Below are positions 7,554-15,972 of a DNA stretch of 38,743 nt, one piece after another; the stretch's first letter is position 1, and each line of letters opens with the position of its first letter. The stretch is from Acidobacteriota bacterium (GTDB lineage Bacteria; Acidobacteriota; Vicinamibacteria; Vicinamibacterales; UBA823): assembly GCA_002730735.1 (NCBI GenBank), contig PCAU01000002.1, positions 1 through 38,743 of the forward strand, given 5' to 3'. A program made the position numbers and the translations under genes. The notes beneath the pieces are model-generated. The model saw nothing but the letters and a program-made list of their open reading frames with translations, searched no databases and was not told the DNA's origin.

Positions 7554-9869
7554 CTAGAACCCGTATTCCAGTCCCAGATAAGAGCTTCGGCCGACCTCGT
7601 TGACCCGCTGCCTCATGAACGGGTTCAGCGAGTTCAGATGGGTCGCGTAGGTCTCGTCAGTCAAGTTTTCCACTCCCAGCTTCACCGACACCCCCCGACC
7701 GAGTGCGATGCTGGCCCGCAGATCGAGAACGGTCCAGCCCTCGGTCGCCTGCTCGAGCCGCGTCGTGGCCACCCGGTTCTGAGCGCTCGCCACCGTCACC
7801 CCCAGCTCGATCCAGCGTTGCAAGTCCCGGGTGTGCGCCTGAATCGCATAACGCTGCTCGAACGGCTCGATCCCGAACACCGGTTCGTTGAGCTCTTCGT
7901 CCTCAGCCCAGACGTAGCTATACGAGGCGCTCACGTCCGCGTAAGGGCCGAGATCCGACTCGGCCTGCAGCTCGAAGCCGGCGAACTGGGCTTCGCTGCC
8001 GTTGATGTAGCGAAAGACCGTGTTCGGGCTGAGCGGCAGCCGTTTCGGCAGCGACTGGTCAGGCACGACGGTGATGTAGTTGTCGATGGTGCGATAGAAA
8101 ATGTCGGCGGTGATCGACGCTCGCGCCACCTGGAACAGACTGCCGACATTGACCTCCAGCGCCTCCTCCGGTCTCAGGGCCGGGTTCCCCATGAACTCGG
8201 CCGCGGTCTGGAACTTGGTGGACGGAAACCGGTCTGAGTACCGCTCCATCGGCGTGGCGCTTCGCACGCTCCGGCCGACTCCGGCCGAGACGACGAATGC
8301 GCCGGTCACCGGCAGGGTGGCGTTCACGGCGGCGCTGACGTTCGTTTCGGTCTGGTTGATCGAACCCGTGGTATTGGCGGAGAAGAAGTCCGAGACCACG
8401 CCAGCCGACGCGTCGAGCGCGTCGACCCGCACAGTAGCACCGAGCTGTCCGCCGCCCCAGGCGTAGATCGCCTGGGCGTACCCACCGATATTCGTCAGAC
8501 CGGCGTCTGGCCAGACGATGTCGCTGAAGATCAGGGAGTCGTTCGAGCGCCGGAAGATCGACCGGCTGGCGTTCTGTTCCAGGCGCGTCAGGTCGGTTCC
8601 AAGCTTCCAGTCGATCGTGCCCTGGTCAAGCATCACGTAAAACCGCCCGCCGGTCGTGTCCGATTCGGTCGGTAGCTCGACCCGCAGGCCAAACGGCGGG
8701 ATTCGCCCCAGCATGTCGAAAGCCGTCGGTTTCTCGTCGTTGTTCATCAGGTGGTCTTTGAGGTTGGCGTAGACCTGACCGTGTATCTCGGACACGATCG
8801 ACGCCTGCGGTCGCCAGGTCACCTCACCGGCGTGCGAGTGCGTCTTGAAGAAGGTCGCATCGAGAATCCGACCCGCGTAGTCGATGTCACGCTGCTCCTG
8901 ATACCCGCCCAGATACTCGATGGTGGTTGCCGCGTTCGGTTTGAAGGCGGCGGTCCAGCGGGTGTCGAACGACTCGTAGTCGCCTGGAATCAGGTTGTTG
9001 TCGCCATCCTCGTAGTCGTTCGCCGCCCGGGTGTTGTGGTACACGGCGAACCGGGCGCGATCGTTGCTACCCCAGACACCGGCGAAGCCGTCGGTGCCGT
9101 CGCCGCTCTGCGCGTAGTTGGCGCCGACACGACCACCCAGGACGAACTCGCCGCCGGAAAACGCTGGCCGGAACGTCTCGATACGCACAGCGCTGAGGGC
9201 ACCGGCCCCCCAGGTCAGCGCCCACGGCCCTTTGACGACGCGCACCGCCTGCAAGGTGTGCGGGCTGACATGGCTAATGTCCGAGTCCATCCGGGCTGGG
9301 CCAGCGGCGTATGTGCGAGTGCCGTCGACGAACATCGCTACCTGTGTCTCCTGGAGACCGCGAATCGTTGGCTCCAGGTTGATCGGCCCGCGCCGCGTGG
9401 CCGAGAGGCCCGCCTTGGTGCGCAGGTGCTCAGCGACGTCACGGACGGCGCGTTGCTCCGCCTCGGTCGCCGACACGACGACCTCCATGGCCAGTTCCGG
9501 CATGGTGGCGGTGACGACCACCTCCTGTCTGAACGACCCGAGCTTGAGCTCGATACGGAAGTCGCGCGTCGGCGCGCCGATGGCGACCTCCCGTGTGACC
9601 GATTCGAAGCCCAGCAGGCTAGCCGTCAACTGGTAGGTGCCGGCCGGTACGGTGAACTGGAACCGACCCTCCCGGTCGGTGGGGATGGTCGCTACGAAGT
9701 TGCCGTCGACGGTGCGTAGGTCGACCGACACACCGGGCAGCGCGAACGCTTGTGGGTCAACCACCACACCGCCCCAGTTCACGCCCTGAGCATGGGCGGC
9801 GGCGGTGGTGGTTGTCGCGATGAACACGAACGCGAACAGATTCTTCCAACGGGCCTTGCAGCGGAACAA
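7554..9869 (-). CDS. TonB-dependent outer-membrane receptor, resembling copper receptors (OprC/NosA type)
   Basis: The predicted 771-residue protein starts at a TTG (9869) with AGGAGG four bases upstream. This gives a clean signal peptide ending AAAHA/QG at residues 27/28; an in-frame GTG at 9947 would only add a non-signal extension. Next comes a carboxypeptidase-regulatory-like beta domain (about 30-115). The plug follows (about 120-240), with paired EVVVTAT/EVVVSAT stretches, TIRGLQETQVAMFVDG and VVKGPWALTWGAG. A 22-strand barrel comes last and ends in Phe. PARMDSDISHVSPHTL before VKGP resembles the cysteine/RMD-type plug loop of copper receptors, and the C-terminal RVNEVGRSSY also fits. 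The receptor would take up a metal or metal chelate using TonB energy. Copper is inferred from these similarities and from the metal-ligand-rich protein encoded 129 bases upstream. The ligand is not proven. Confidence 0.85.
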   Translation of the reverse strand: MFRCKARWKNLFAFVFIATTTTAAAHAQGVNWGGVVVDPQAFALPGVSVDLRTVDGNFVATIPTDREGRFQFTVPAGTYQLTASLLGFESVTREVAIGAPTRDFRIELKLGSFRQEVVVTATMPELAMEVVVSATEAEQRAVRDVAEHLRTKAGLSATRRGPINLEPTIRGLQETQVAMFVDGTRTYAAGPARMDSDISHVSPHTLQAVRVVKGPWALTWGAGALSAVRIETFRPAFSGGEFVLGGRVGANYAQSGDGTDGFAGVWGSNDRARFAVYHNTRAANDYEDGDNNLIPGDYESFDTRWTAAFKPNAATTIEYLGGYQEQRDIDYAGRILDATFFKTHSHAGEVTWRPQASIVSEIHGQVYANLKDHLMNNDEKPTAFDMLGRIPPFGLRVELPTESDTTGGRFYVMLDQGTIDWKLGTDLTRLEQNASRSIFRRSNDSLIFSDIVWPDAGLTNIGGYAQAIYAWGGGQLGATVRVDALDASAGVVSDFFSANTTGSINQTETNVSAAVNATLPVTGAFVVSAGVGRSVRSATPMERYSDRFPSTKFQTAAEFMGNPALRPEEALEVNVGSLFQVARASITADIFYRTIDNYITVVPDQSLPKRLPLSPNTVFRYINGSEAQFAGFELQAESDLGPYADVSASYSYVWAEDEELNEPVFGIEPFEQRYAIQAHTRDLQRWIELGVTVASAQNRVATTRLEQATEGWTVLDLRASIALGRGVSVKLGVENLTDETYATHLNSLNPFMRQRVNEVGRSSYLGLEYGF

Positions 9870-9998
9870 TGAACCTCCTCGAGCGCTCCAACACGAGAGC
9901 GCGCTAACAGTCGAGCGGTGTCTGTCCACACCGATCACGATCGGCACGATGCCGGTTTGATCGTCAACGGAGAGCCAAGACGAAGGACGACGGAGGGG

Positions 9999-10388
9999 TT
10001 ATGACGCGCGGGGTGGAGGTGACGGTGGATCGGCCATCGGTTGGGCCGGTGTGAGCGACGCCGCGATGGGCGTAGGGGTGCAGTCGAGCGGTATCCCGAT
10101 GTCGCTCGTTACTGGCTCGGGCGGCGCGAGCGGCACGTGCAGCCACGCGAGCAACTGGTGGTCCACCCCGCAGGTCTGCCACGTCGCCACCGGGTCGGCG
10201 GATGGACCGTCCTCGTTCCCGTGATGCATCGGGCAATAGGCGCCCGGCTCCATCTGGTGCGGGCACTCGTGCACGGGCGGGCTCCCTGTGTCCGCCAGAT
10301 AGCAGACCGCGAGCGGCGCCGCGACTAGGGTCGCGATCTGACCGAGGATGACGAAGAGCACGCTAGCGCGAAAACTGGACTGCGTCAC
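9999..10388 (-). CDS. Small exported Cys/His/Met-rich protein, possible metal binder
   Basis: This is a 129-residue protein of no family I can name. It has an N-terminal hydrophobic segment (about residues 8-30, ASVLFVILGQIATLVAAPLA) that should export or anchor it. The motif HECPHQMEPGAYCPMHHG follows, and then TWQTCGVDHQ; His, Cys and Met are the ligands used for copper. The C-terminal third is Pro-rich. The GTG at 10388 is chosen because the upstream in-frame TTG at 10469 is the first codon of a TTGACA promoter element. No good Shine-Dalgarno is seen, so the start is uncertain. It lies directly upstream of the TonB receptor on the same strand and shares its high GC. A periplasmic or membrane metallochaperone for that receptor is an inference. 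Confidence 0.55.
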   Translation of the reverse strand: MTQSSFRASVLFVILGQIATLVAAPLAVCYLADTGSPPVHECPHQMEPGAYCPMHHGNEDGPSADPVATWQTCGVDHQLLAWLHVPLAPPEPVTSDIGIPLDCTPTPIAASLTPAQPMADPPSPPPRAS

Positions 10389-10438
10389 AATGAAAAGACG
10401 CCCGTGCTGCGAGAGAACCGGCGCCGGACGTAGCCCCC

Positions 10439-10469
10439 AGTGTAACAAGGGCAGGTCGCCTATTGTCAA
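10439..10469 (-). promoter_or_regulatory. Candidate promoter for the Cys/His/Met protein-TonB receptor pair
   Basis: TTGACA (10469-10464) is followed after 19 bases by TACACT (10444-10439), which is preceded by TG, as in extended -10 elements. The spacing is longer than ideal. A start near 10432 would leave about 45 bases before the GTG at 10388. No metal-regulator palindrome was recognised around it. Confidence 0.4.
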
Positions 10470-10509
10470 AATCTTATCGGTTCTTCTGGAATCTCGTCGG
10501 ATGTGATGT

Positions 10510-10861
10510 TGGTGGAGGCGGCGGGAGTCGAACCCGCGTCCGAAAGCACGTACCCGTGGGACTCTACATGTGTGTCGGCTCTTGAAAGTTTGCCAGTAGC
10601 GTTGAAGAGCCGCCGAAATTGCTACTGACTAGCCCCGAAAACGTCTCATCGTTCCGCGTCGGCACGGCACGTTACGACCAGCCTGCTGAAATGACATTCA
10701 ATCCCGCCTCACAGGCTAGAACGGGTTGAACGTCGCTACCCTTAGGCAGCGAGAGCGAGCTGCGTATCCGCAGTTATGGTTTGTTCCATCGGATTTACGA
10801 GTCGATGGTGCTCGACATGCATCCCGCGGTTGTATACCTCCGTCGAAGCCGTATCGCCCCC
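10510..10861 (-). ncRNA. ssrA: Transfer-messenger RNA (tmRNA)
   Basis: This 352-base RNA rescues stalled ribosomes by acting first as tRNA-Ala and then as mRNA for a degradation tag. The 5' end GGGGGCGATACGGCTTCGAC and the 3' end GTTCGACTCCCGCCGCCTCC form the tRNA-like part. GGGGGCG pairs with CGCCUCC (one G-U) as acceptor stem, the T-arm holds GGTTCGACTCC, and CCA is encoded at 10512-10510. The tag reading frame ends at the TAA at 10744-10742. With GCG at 10771 as resume codon, preceded by AUAACU in the place of the usual UAGUC, the tag is ADTQLALAA. It has the typical LA-LAA end recognised by ClpXP. A strong promoter lies about 50 bases upstream, so the 5' leader must be trimmed by RNase P. 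Confidence 0.95.
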
Positions 10862-10910
10862 GATTCTCTGACCAACGTTCACCGTGGCCAGAAGACCACG
10901 CGCGTTCCCT

Positions 10911-10939
10911 ATTGTAGTCTTGGGGGGATCACTGGTCAA
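10911..10939 (-). promoter_or_regulatory. Promoter of ssrA
   Basis: TTGACC (10939-10934), 17 bases, then TACAAT (10916-10911) forms a near-consensus sigma-70 promoter reading toward the tmRNA. The start near 10904 gives a precursor leader of about 43 bases before the mature 5' end. The leader contains a small GTGG/CCAC hairpin. Confidence 0.75.
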
Positions 10940-11000
10940 TTCGTTGAGCACATGAGACTTGTAGCTGTTCGCGACCAGCGCAAGCGTTCACAACATCCCG

Positions 11001-11006
11001 TATAAT
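11001..11006 (+). promoter_or_regulatory. Consensus -10 element upstream of the aminotransferase
   Basis: A perfect TATAAT sits 195 bases before the aminotransferase ATG, but no recognisable -35 lies 16-18 bases upstream. It is the best promoter candidate in the 339-base gap between ssrA and the aminotransferase gene. That gap otherwise holds only a weak short reading frame. Confidence 0.35.
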
Positions 11007-11200
11007 GACCGCTTGTCTGTTTCCGTAACACGGTTTAGTGGGACCAGTTGCTGGTTCGTGATGTTGCGGGATGACCGAACCCGTCAAGCGATCACGGTCG
11101 CGCCGGTTGTGCAGTTGGTCGGGATATCACATGTTGCAGCTCTGCACGAGATCACCGAGGTCTTTCGTAGAGTAGGTGAGCAGGGAAGTGAGTTCGCGTC

Positions 11201-12382
11201 ATGACTCAGGGTGTCGGGTCCAAGAAGGCTAGTCAGTTCACCGAATCGGTCATTCGTGAGATGACGCGGCTGTCGGACGAGCACGACGGTGTTAATCTGT
11301 CGCAAGGCTTCCCAGATTTTCCTGCACCTGACGCGATTAAGACCGCCGCGTGCGCTGCAATTCAGGCCGATGACAACCAATATGCCATCACGTGGGGTGC
11401 GACGCCGCTCCGCGAAGCTGTCGCCAAGGATTTTACGCGCCGGTATGGCGTTCCGGTAAATCCTGACACGCAGGTCACGGTCTGCTGCGGGTCGACTGAG
11501 GCAATGCTTACGACGTTGCTCGCGAGCGTCGACCCGGGAGATGAAGTCATTGTCTTTGAACCGTTTTATGAGAACTATGGGCCCGATGCGATTCTTTCCG
11601 GTGCCGTGCCCCGCTATGTGACGTTGCGCGAGCCAGCGTGGATGTTCGACCCTGATGAGCTCGCAGCGGCGTTCAACGACAGGACTCGTGCAATTCTTAT
11701 TAACAGTCCAAATAACCCAACCGGTAAGGTGTTCACCCCGGAGGAACTCGGTGTCATTGCAGGGCTCTGCCAGCAGTGGAACGTGCTGGCCGTGACCGAT
11801 GAGATTTACGAGCACATCATCTACGATGGGGTGCGTCACGTGCCGATGGCGGCGATTGATGGGATGGTAGACCGCACTGTGACGATCAACAGCCTCTCGA
11901 AGACCTTCAGCGTAACGGGGTGGCGAGTGGGCTGGACCATCGCACCGCCAGAACTGACGGGTGCGATCCGAAAGGTACATGACTTCGTGACCGTGGGTGC
12001 GGCCGCACCCCTTCAGGCTGCCGGCGCGGTCGCCCTTGAGTTGCCAGATAGCTACTATCGTGGGCTGGCCGATAGTTACGAGCAACGGCGGAATCTCCTA
12101 ATGGAGATTCTTGAGCGGCACGGTTTCAATTGCTACCGTCCCTCAGGGGCTTACTACATCATGACCGACATTGACCTCACCTCGGTTGGTGCGGTGGACG
12201 ACGTGGAGTTTGCCCAGTATTTAGTCCGGGAAATTGGCGTGGCTGCTGTGCCCGGGAGCAGCTTTTATCGAAACACTGAGTTCGGTCGCACGAAGCTCAG
12301 GTTTTGTTTCTGCAAGCAGGACGAGACCCTGCGTGAAGCCGACCGCCGCCTGGCAAAACTCGGCGTGCAGACCACAGGCTGA
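11201..12382 (+). CDS. PLP-dependent class I/II aminotransferase
   Basis: This 393-residue cytoplasmic enzyme is of the fold-type I aspartate aminotransferase family. Visible motifs are LSQGFPDF (33-40), the substrate-side segment NQYAITWGATPLREAV (about 59-74), NNPTG (171-175), DEIYEHI (200-206, with the Asp that contacts the PLP ring nitrogen), and SLSKTFSVTGWRVGW, with the PLP lysine at K234. An Arg for the substrate carboxylate is expected in the C-terminal KLRFCF region. The family subgroup looks closest to methionine/kynurenine-type transaminases (YbdL/KAT), but the amino donor cannot be fixed. The gene is followed after 32 bases by the ABC exporter pair on the same strand, possibly as one operon. 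No clear Shine-Dalgarno lies at the usual distance before the ATG. Confidence 0.88.
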   Translation: MTQGVGSKKASQFTESVIREMTRLSDEHDGVNLSQGFPDFPAPDAIKTAACAAIQADDNQYAITWGATPLREAVAKDFTRRYGVPVNPDTQVTVCCGSTEAMLTTLLASVDPGDEVIVFEPFYENYGPDAILSGAVPRYVTLREPAWMFDPDELAAAFNDRTRAILINSPNNPTGKVFTPEELGVIAGLCQQWNVLAVTDEIYEHIIYDGVRHVPMAAIDGMVDRTVTINSLSKTFSVTGWRVGWTIAPPELTGAIRKVHDFVTVGAAAPLQAAGAVALELPDSYYRGLADSYEQRRNLLMEILERHGFNCYRPSGAYYIMTDIDLTSVGAVDDVEFAQYLVREIGVAAVPGSSFYRNTEFGRTKLRFCFCKQDETLREADRRLAKLGVQTTG

Positions 12383-12414
12383 CCCGCACTTGTGGAGTTA
12401 TCGTAGACGTTCGT

Positions 12415-14169
12415 ATGGTCGCTGCTACCAAACGACTCCTCCCTTACGTCCTCCGACATCGCCGTCGGTTACTGCTTGGCTTATCGTGTGTTGTTGCGAT
12501 GGCCTCGGTCTCGCTCTTGTCACCGTGGGTGCTCAAGTATGCCATTGATGACCTGACGGTCGGGGTCACTCGCGGGAAGCTCGGCCTCTACGGGGCATTG
12601 TTGCTGGGTATTGCGGTGGTGGGTGGCTGTTTTCGATTCCTGATGCGCAGGTTAATCGTCGGCGTGTCGCGAGAGATTGAGTACGACATCCGGAACGACT
12701 TCTACGCGCACCTTGAGCGTCTCTCCCTAAGCTATTTTCAGTCCGAGCGCACGGGCGACATCATGTCGCGTGCGACGAACGACCTCAGCGCGGTTCGCAT
12801 GATGGCCGGACCAGCCATCATGTACTCGGTCAACACTATCCTCGTGTTCTTTGTCGCGATCATTTTGATGCTTTCGATCAATCTCCGTTTGACACTGATC
12901 GCACTGATACCGCTGCCGTTTGTGTCGCTCTTGGTGAAATTCTTCGGCAGTGCGATTCATCGCCGCTTTGAGGAAATCCAAGCTCAGCTGTCCCACATGA
13001 GTGCGGTGGTCCAAGAAGCGCTCGCTGGCGTGCGGGTCGTTCGTGCCTATCGACAGGAGGAGTCTGAAATAGAGCGGTTTCGGGTCGCCAATAGAACATA
13101 TCTCGATCGGAATCGAGGTTTGATTCAACTCCAAGGGCTCTTCTATCCGAGTTTGGCGATGTTCCTCGGTTTTGGAGGGTTACTCGTATTGTGGCTCGGT
13201 AGCCGCGAGGTGATCCTCGGGCAAATCACGGTCGGTGAATTCGTGGCATTCAATGCGTATTTGGTGATGCTCACCTGGCCAATGATCGCCTTCGGTTGGG
13301 TCACGAACATGCTGCAACGTGGCATGGCGTCATGGAAACGTATGCTTGAGGTCTTCGATGCGGTGCCGGAGATCATTGACCGGGGTGGGGTGCCGGTTGG
13401 GAACGTCCAAGGGGGCATTGAAATACGCGAGTTGACGTTCGCTTACGGTGATGGAGCCCCGGTACTCTCCAGTCTCTCACTTCGCGTTGAACCGGGACAG
13501 ACGCTTGCCCTTGTTGGCGGTACGGGTTCTGGAAAGTCAACGCTGCTCGGCCTCATTCAACGGCTATATGACCCGCCACCTGGGACGGTGTTCATTGATG
13601 GTATCGACGTTCGGGACCTGCCGTTAGGTCAGTTGCGGTCTGCTGTCGGATACGTGCCGCAAGAGCCGTTCCTCTTTTCGACGACCCTCCGCGATAACGT
13701 GGCGTTCGGACTAGCCGAGGACGCGAACACTGATGTGGTGGACAAATCGGTACGGACGGCAATCACAGTGGCTTGTCTAGATGCCGATATTGAACAGTTT
13801 CCACGCGGATATGAGACGACGGTCGGAGAGCGAGGCATCACTCTTTCCGGCGGGCAGAAACAACGGGTTGCGTTGGCACGAGCGCTGACGGTTGACCCGC
13901 GCATTCTGATTCTTGACGACGCCCTGTCCGCAGTGGATACCTACACAGAAGAGCGAATTCTGAAAGGGTTACGTGAGGTCATGGATCAACGGACATCAAT
14001 CATTGTCGCCCATCGAATGTCCACGGTACGCGATGCTGACATCATCGCCGTTCTTGATCAGGGACGGTTGGTCGAACAAGGGACGCATGACGAATTGCTT
14101 GACCTTAATGACGTCTACGCCGACCTCTATCGCAAGCAGCTGTTGGAGGAGGAACTGGCCGCATCGTAG
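12415..14169 (+). CDS. ABC exporter half-transporter, subunit with degenerate Walker B
   Basis: This is a 584-residue half-transporter with six N-terminal transmembrane helices (about residues 15-300) and a C-terminal ATPase domain. The Walker A is GGTGSGKST (368-376), the Q-loop is VPQEPFLFS, the signature LSGGQ (477-481) is canonical, and the Walker B is ILILDD (497-502). The usual catalytic Glu after Walker B is Asp502. In heterodimeric exporters such as TM287/288 and BmrCD this change marks the subunit that carries the degenerate site. The partner is encoded 15 bases downstream. The pair probably exports lipids, drugs or other hydrophobic compounds from the inner membrane. The substrate is unknown. 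Confidence 0.9.
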   Translation: MVAATKRLLPYVLRHRRRLLLGLSCVVAMASVSLLSPWVLKYAIDDLTVGVTRGKLGLYGALLLGIAVVGGCFRFLMRRLIVGVSREIEYDIRNDFYAHLERLSLSYFQSERTGDIMSRATNDLSAVRMMAGPAIMYSVNTILVFFVAIILMLSINLRLTLIALIPLPFVSLLVKFFGSAIHRRFEEIQAQLSHMSAVVQEALAGVRVVRAYRQEESEIERFRVANRTYLDRNRGLIQLQGLFYPSLAMFLGFGGLLVLWLGSREVILGQITVGEFVAFNAYLVMLTWPMIAFGWVTNMLQRGMASWKRMLEVFDAVPEIIDRGGVPVGNVQGGIEIRELTFAYGDGAPVLSSLSLRVEPGQTLALVGGTGSGKSTLLGLIQRLYDPPPGTVFIDGIDVRDLPLGQLRSAVGYVPQEPFLFSTTLRDNVAFGLAEDANTDVVDKSVRTAITVACLDADIEQFPRGYETTVGERGITLSGGQKQRVALARALTVDPRILILDDALSAVDTYTEERILKGLREVMDQRTSIIVAHRMSTVRDADIIAVLDQGRLVEQGTHDELLDLNDVYADLYRKQLLEEELAAS

Positions 14170-14184
14170 CCTCGGCTGTGGGAC

Positions 14185-15972
14185 ATGTCCGCTTACGAAG
14201 AAGAAGCTCTCGGAAAAGCCTATGACGCCCGTTTGATGCGGCGGCTCTTGACGTATCTTTGGCCCTATCGCCAAACGGTGGCTGTGGCGCTTGTGGCGAT
14301 CATTGGACACTCTGCATTACAGCTCGCACAGCCGTATCTCACGAAAATTGCCATTGATTCCTATATTGCGACGGGTGATCTTGCCGGACTGAACCAGATT
14401 GCGCTGGTGTTTCTCTTCGTACTATTGGGAGCGTTCGTTCTGGAATACATCCGAACCTACACGCTCCAGATGACTGGTCAGAAGATTATGTTCGACCTGC
14501 GGATGCAGGTATACGGGCATTTACAGAGACTCGACGTGCGTTTCTTCGATCGTAATCCGGTCGGGCGACTAATGACGCGCGTGACGACCGATGTTGATGT
14601 GTTAAACGAATTGTTTGCCTCCGGCGTCGTCGCAATCTTTGGCGATGTGTTTATGCTCATCGGGATCATGGCCGTCTTACTTTCAATGGACTGGCGCCTA
14701 GCGCTCGTAGCGTTTTCCGTATTGCCGCTCATCGTAATCGTGACGCAGTGGTTCCGCCGGCATGTCCGAGAGACCTATCGGACTGTGCGAATTTGGATTG
14801 CGCGGATCAACGCGTATTTACAGGAACACATCACGGGCATGGCGACCGTGCAGGTGTTCCAACGAGAAAAGCGGAGTTTTGATGCGTTTGACGGGATTAA
14901 TCGGACCCATCGCGATGCAAACATCGCATCGATCTTTTTCTATGCGGTGTTCTATCCAGCTATCGAGTTGGTTGGCGCATTAGCAGCGTCCCTGATCATT
15001 TGGTTTGGTGGTGGCTGGGTGTTGGACGAGTCATTGACCTTGGGGGTCCTTGTCGCCTTCCTGCTTTATGCTCAGCGCTTCTTTCGGCCGATTAGCGACA
15101 TGTCAGAAAAATTTAATATCTTGCAATCAGCCATGGCTTCATCTGAGCGGATTTTTTCATTGCTTGATACGCCCGTTAAGACCCAGAGTCCGACAAAGCC
15201 AATACTGCGTCCGGCGCCGGCTAAAGGCCGAATTGAGTTTGATGGTGTGTGGTTCGCTTATGGCGACGATAACTATGTTCTTCGGGATGTATCGTTTGTC
15301 GTGGAACCGGGAGAGCGAATCGGCATTGTTGGTGCAACGGGTGCGGGTAAAACGACGATCATAAATTTACTAATGCGTTTCTACGACGTTTCAAGAGGGC
15401 GGATTCTCGTGGATGGAATTGACGTTCGTGAGCTGTCCCTGTCGGACCTTCGTGGGCTCTCCAGTCTAGTTCTCCAGGATGCACACCTTTTCGCGGGGTC
15501 CATTGCCGCGAACGTGCGGCTAGGTGATCAGACGATTACTGATGCCGAGATACACGCTGCGATTACGAGTGTCCATGCCAAACCATTTATTGATCAACTT
15601 CCGGCCGGTCTTGCGAGTCCAGTGGCGGAGCGGGGTGCAACGTTGTCAGTTGGACAGAAGCAGCTGTTGACGTTTGCTCGTGCCCTAGTGTACGAACCGA
15701 GGGTGTTGGTGCTGGACGAGGCAACATCGAGCGTGGACACTGAGACCGAAGTGTTAATTCAGGATGCACTCCGTGTGTTAATGACGGGGCGTACAACGAT
15801 CGCGATCGCCCACCGACTCTCGACGATTCAGGATATGGACCGGATTCTCGTTCTACACAAGGGGCAATTGCGAGAAGCTGGAACGCATCAGGAACTGCTG
15901 GCGCGCCGTGGGATTTACTACAAACTTTACCAACTGCAATACCAAGAGCAGGAAATTGCCGCGGCGGGTTAG
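14185..15972 (+). CDS. ABC exporter half-transporter, subunit with canonical Walker B and degenerate signature
   Basis: This is the 595-residue partner of the preceding gene: six transmembrane helices (about residues 28-310) and an ATPase domain. The Walker A is GATGAGKTT (383-391), the Walker B is VLVLDE with catalytic Glu512, and the switch His lies in IAIAHRLST. Its signature motif is LSVGQ (487-491) instead of LSGGQ. In the heterodimer, this subunit's Walker motifs face the partner's intact LSGGQ to form one working site. Its LSVGQ faces the partner's Asp-containing Walker B to form the inactive site. The 3' end overlaps by four bases the end of the convergent 3D-domain gene, and no terminator is visible between them. 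Confidence 0.9.
   Translation: MSAYEEEALGKAYDARLMRRLLTYLWPYRQTVAVALVAIIGHSALQLAQPYLTKIAIDSYIATGDLAGLNQIALVFLFVLLGAFVLEYIRTYTLQMTGQKIMFDLRMQVYGHLQRLDVRFFDRNPVGRLMTRVTTDVDVLNELFASGVVAIFGDVFMLIGIMAVLLSMDWRLALVAFSVLPLIVIVTQWFRRHVRETYRTVRIWIARINAYLQEHITGMATVQVFQREKRSFDAFDGINRTHRDANIASIFFYAVFYPAIELVGALAASLIIWFGGGWVLDESLTLGVLVAFLLYAQRFFRPISDMSEKFNILQSAMASSERIFSLLDTPVKTQSPTKPILRPAPAKGRIEFDGVWFAYGDDNYVLRDVSFVVEPGERIGIVGATGAGKTTIINLLMRFYDVSRGRILVDGIDVRELSLSDLRGLSSLVLQDAHLFAGSIAANVRLGDQTITDAEIHAAITSVHAKPFIDQLPAGLASPVAERGATLSVGQKQLLTFARALVYEPRVLVLDEATSSVDTETEVLIQDALRVLMTGRTTIAIAHRLSTIQDMDRILVLHKGQLREAGTHQELLARRGIYYKLYQLQYQEQEIAAAG

Larger units (their letters stand above)
6388..10509. other. GC-rich block abutting the 3' end of ssrA (possible acquired segment)
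   Basis: Hand counts of single 60-base lines give 75% GC at 8281-8340, 68% at 6601-6660, 68% at 9121-9180 and 62% at 7081-7140. Outside the block, 14581-14640 gives 48% and 11701-11760 about 53%. The three genes inside (pxpA, TonB receptor, small Cys/His/Met protein) share strand and composition. The right border coincides with the 3' end of the tmRNA gene, a frequent island target. I found no integrase and no copy of the ssrA 3' end near the left border. The bases at 6388-6573 hold no gene. Confidence 0.4.

Noticed and set aside
8751-9719. Plus-strand open frame of 322 codons
   Set aside because: Antisense to the TonB receptor. High GC leaves antisense frames free of stops, and the translation looks like an arbitrary Arg/Val/Gly-rich product.
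10742-10951. Minus-strand reading frame of 69 codons ending in LALAA
   Set aside because: It lies inside and upstream of the tmRNA gene; its end is the tmRNA tag, not a separate protein.
11013-11204. Short plus-strand frame of 63 codons overlapping the aminotransferase ATG by four bases
   Set aside because: The stop-start overlap is suggestive, but it has a TTG start, no Shine-Dalgarno and no recognisable pattern; kept only as a remote possibility.
11084-12085. Minus-strand open frame of 333 codons
   Set aside because: It is antisense to the aminotransferase, whose motifs are complete, and its translation shows no family pattern.
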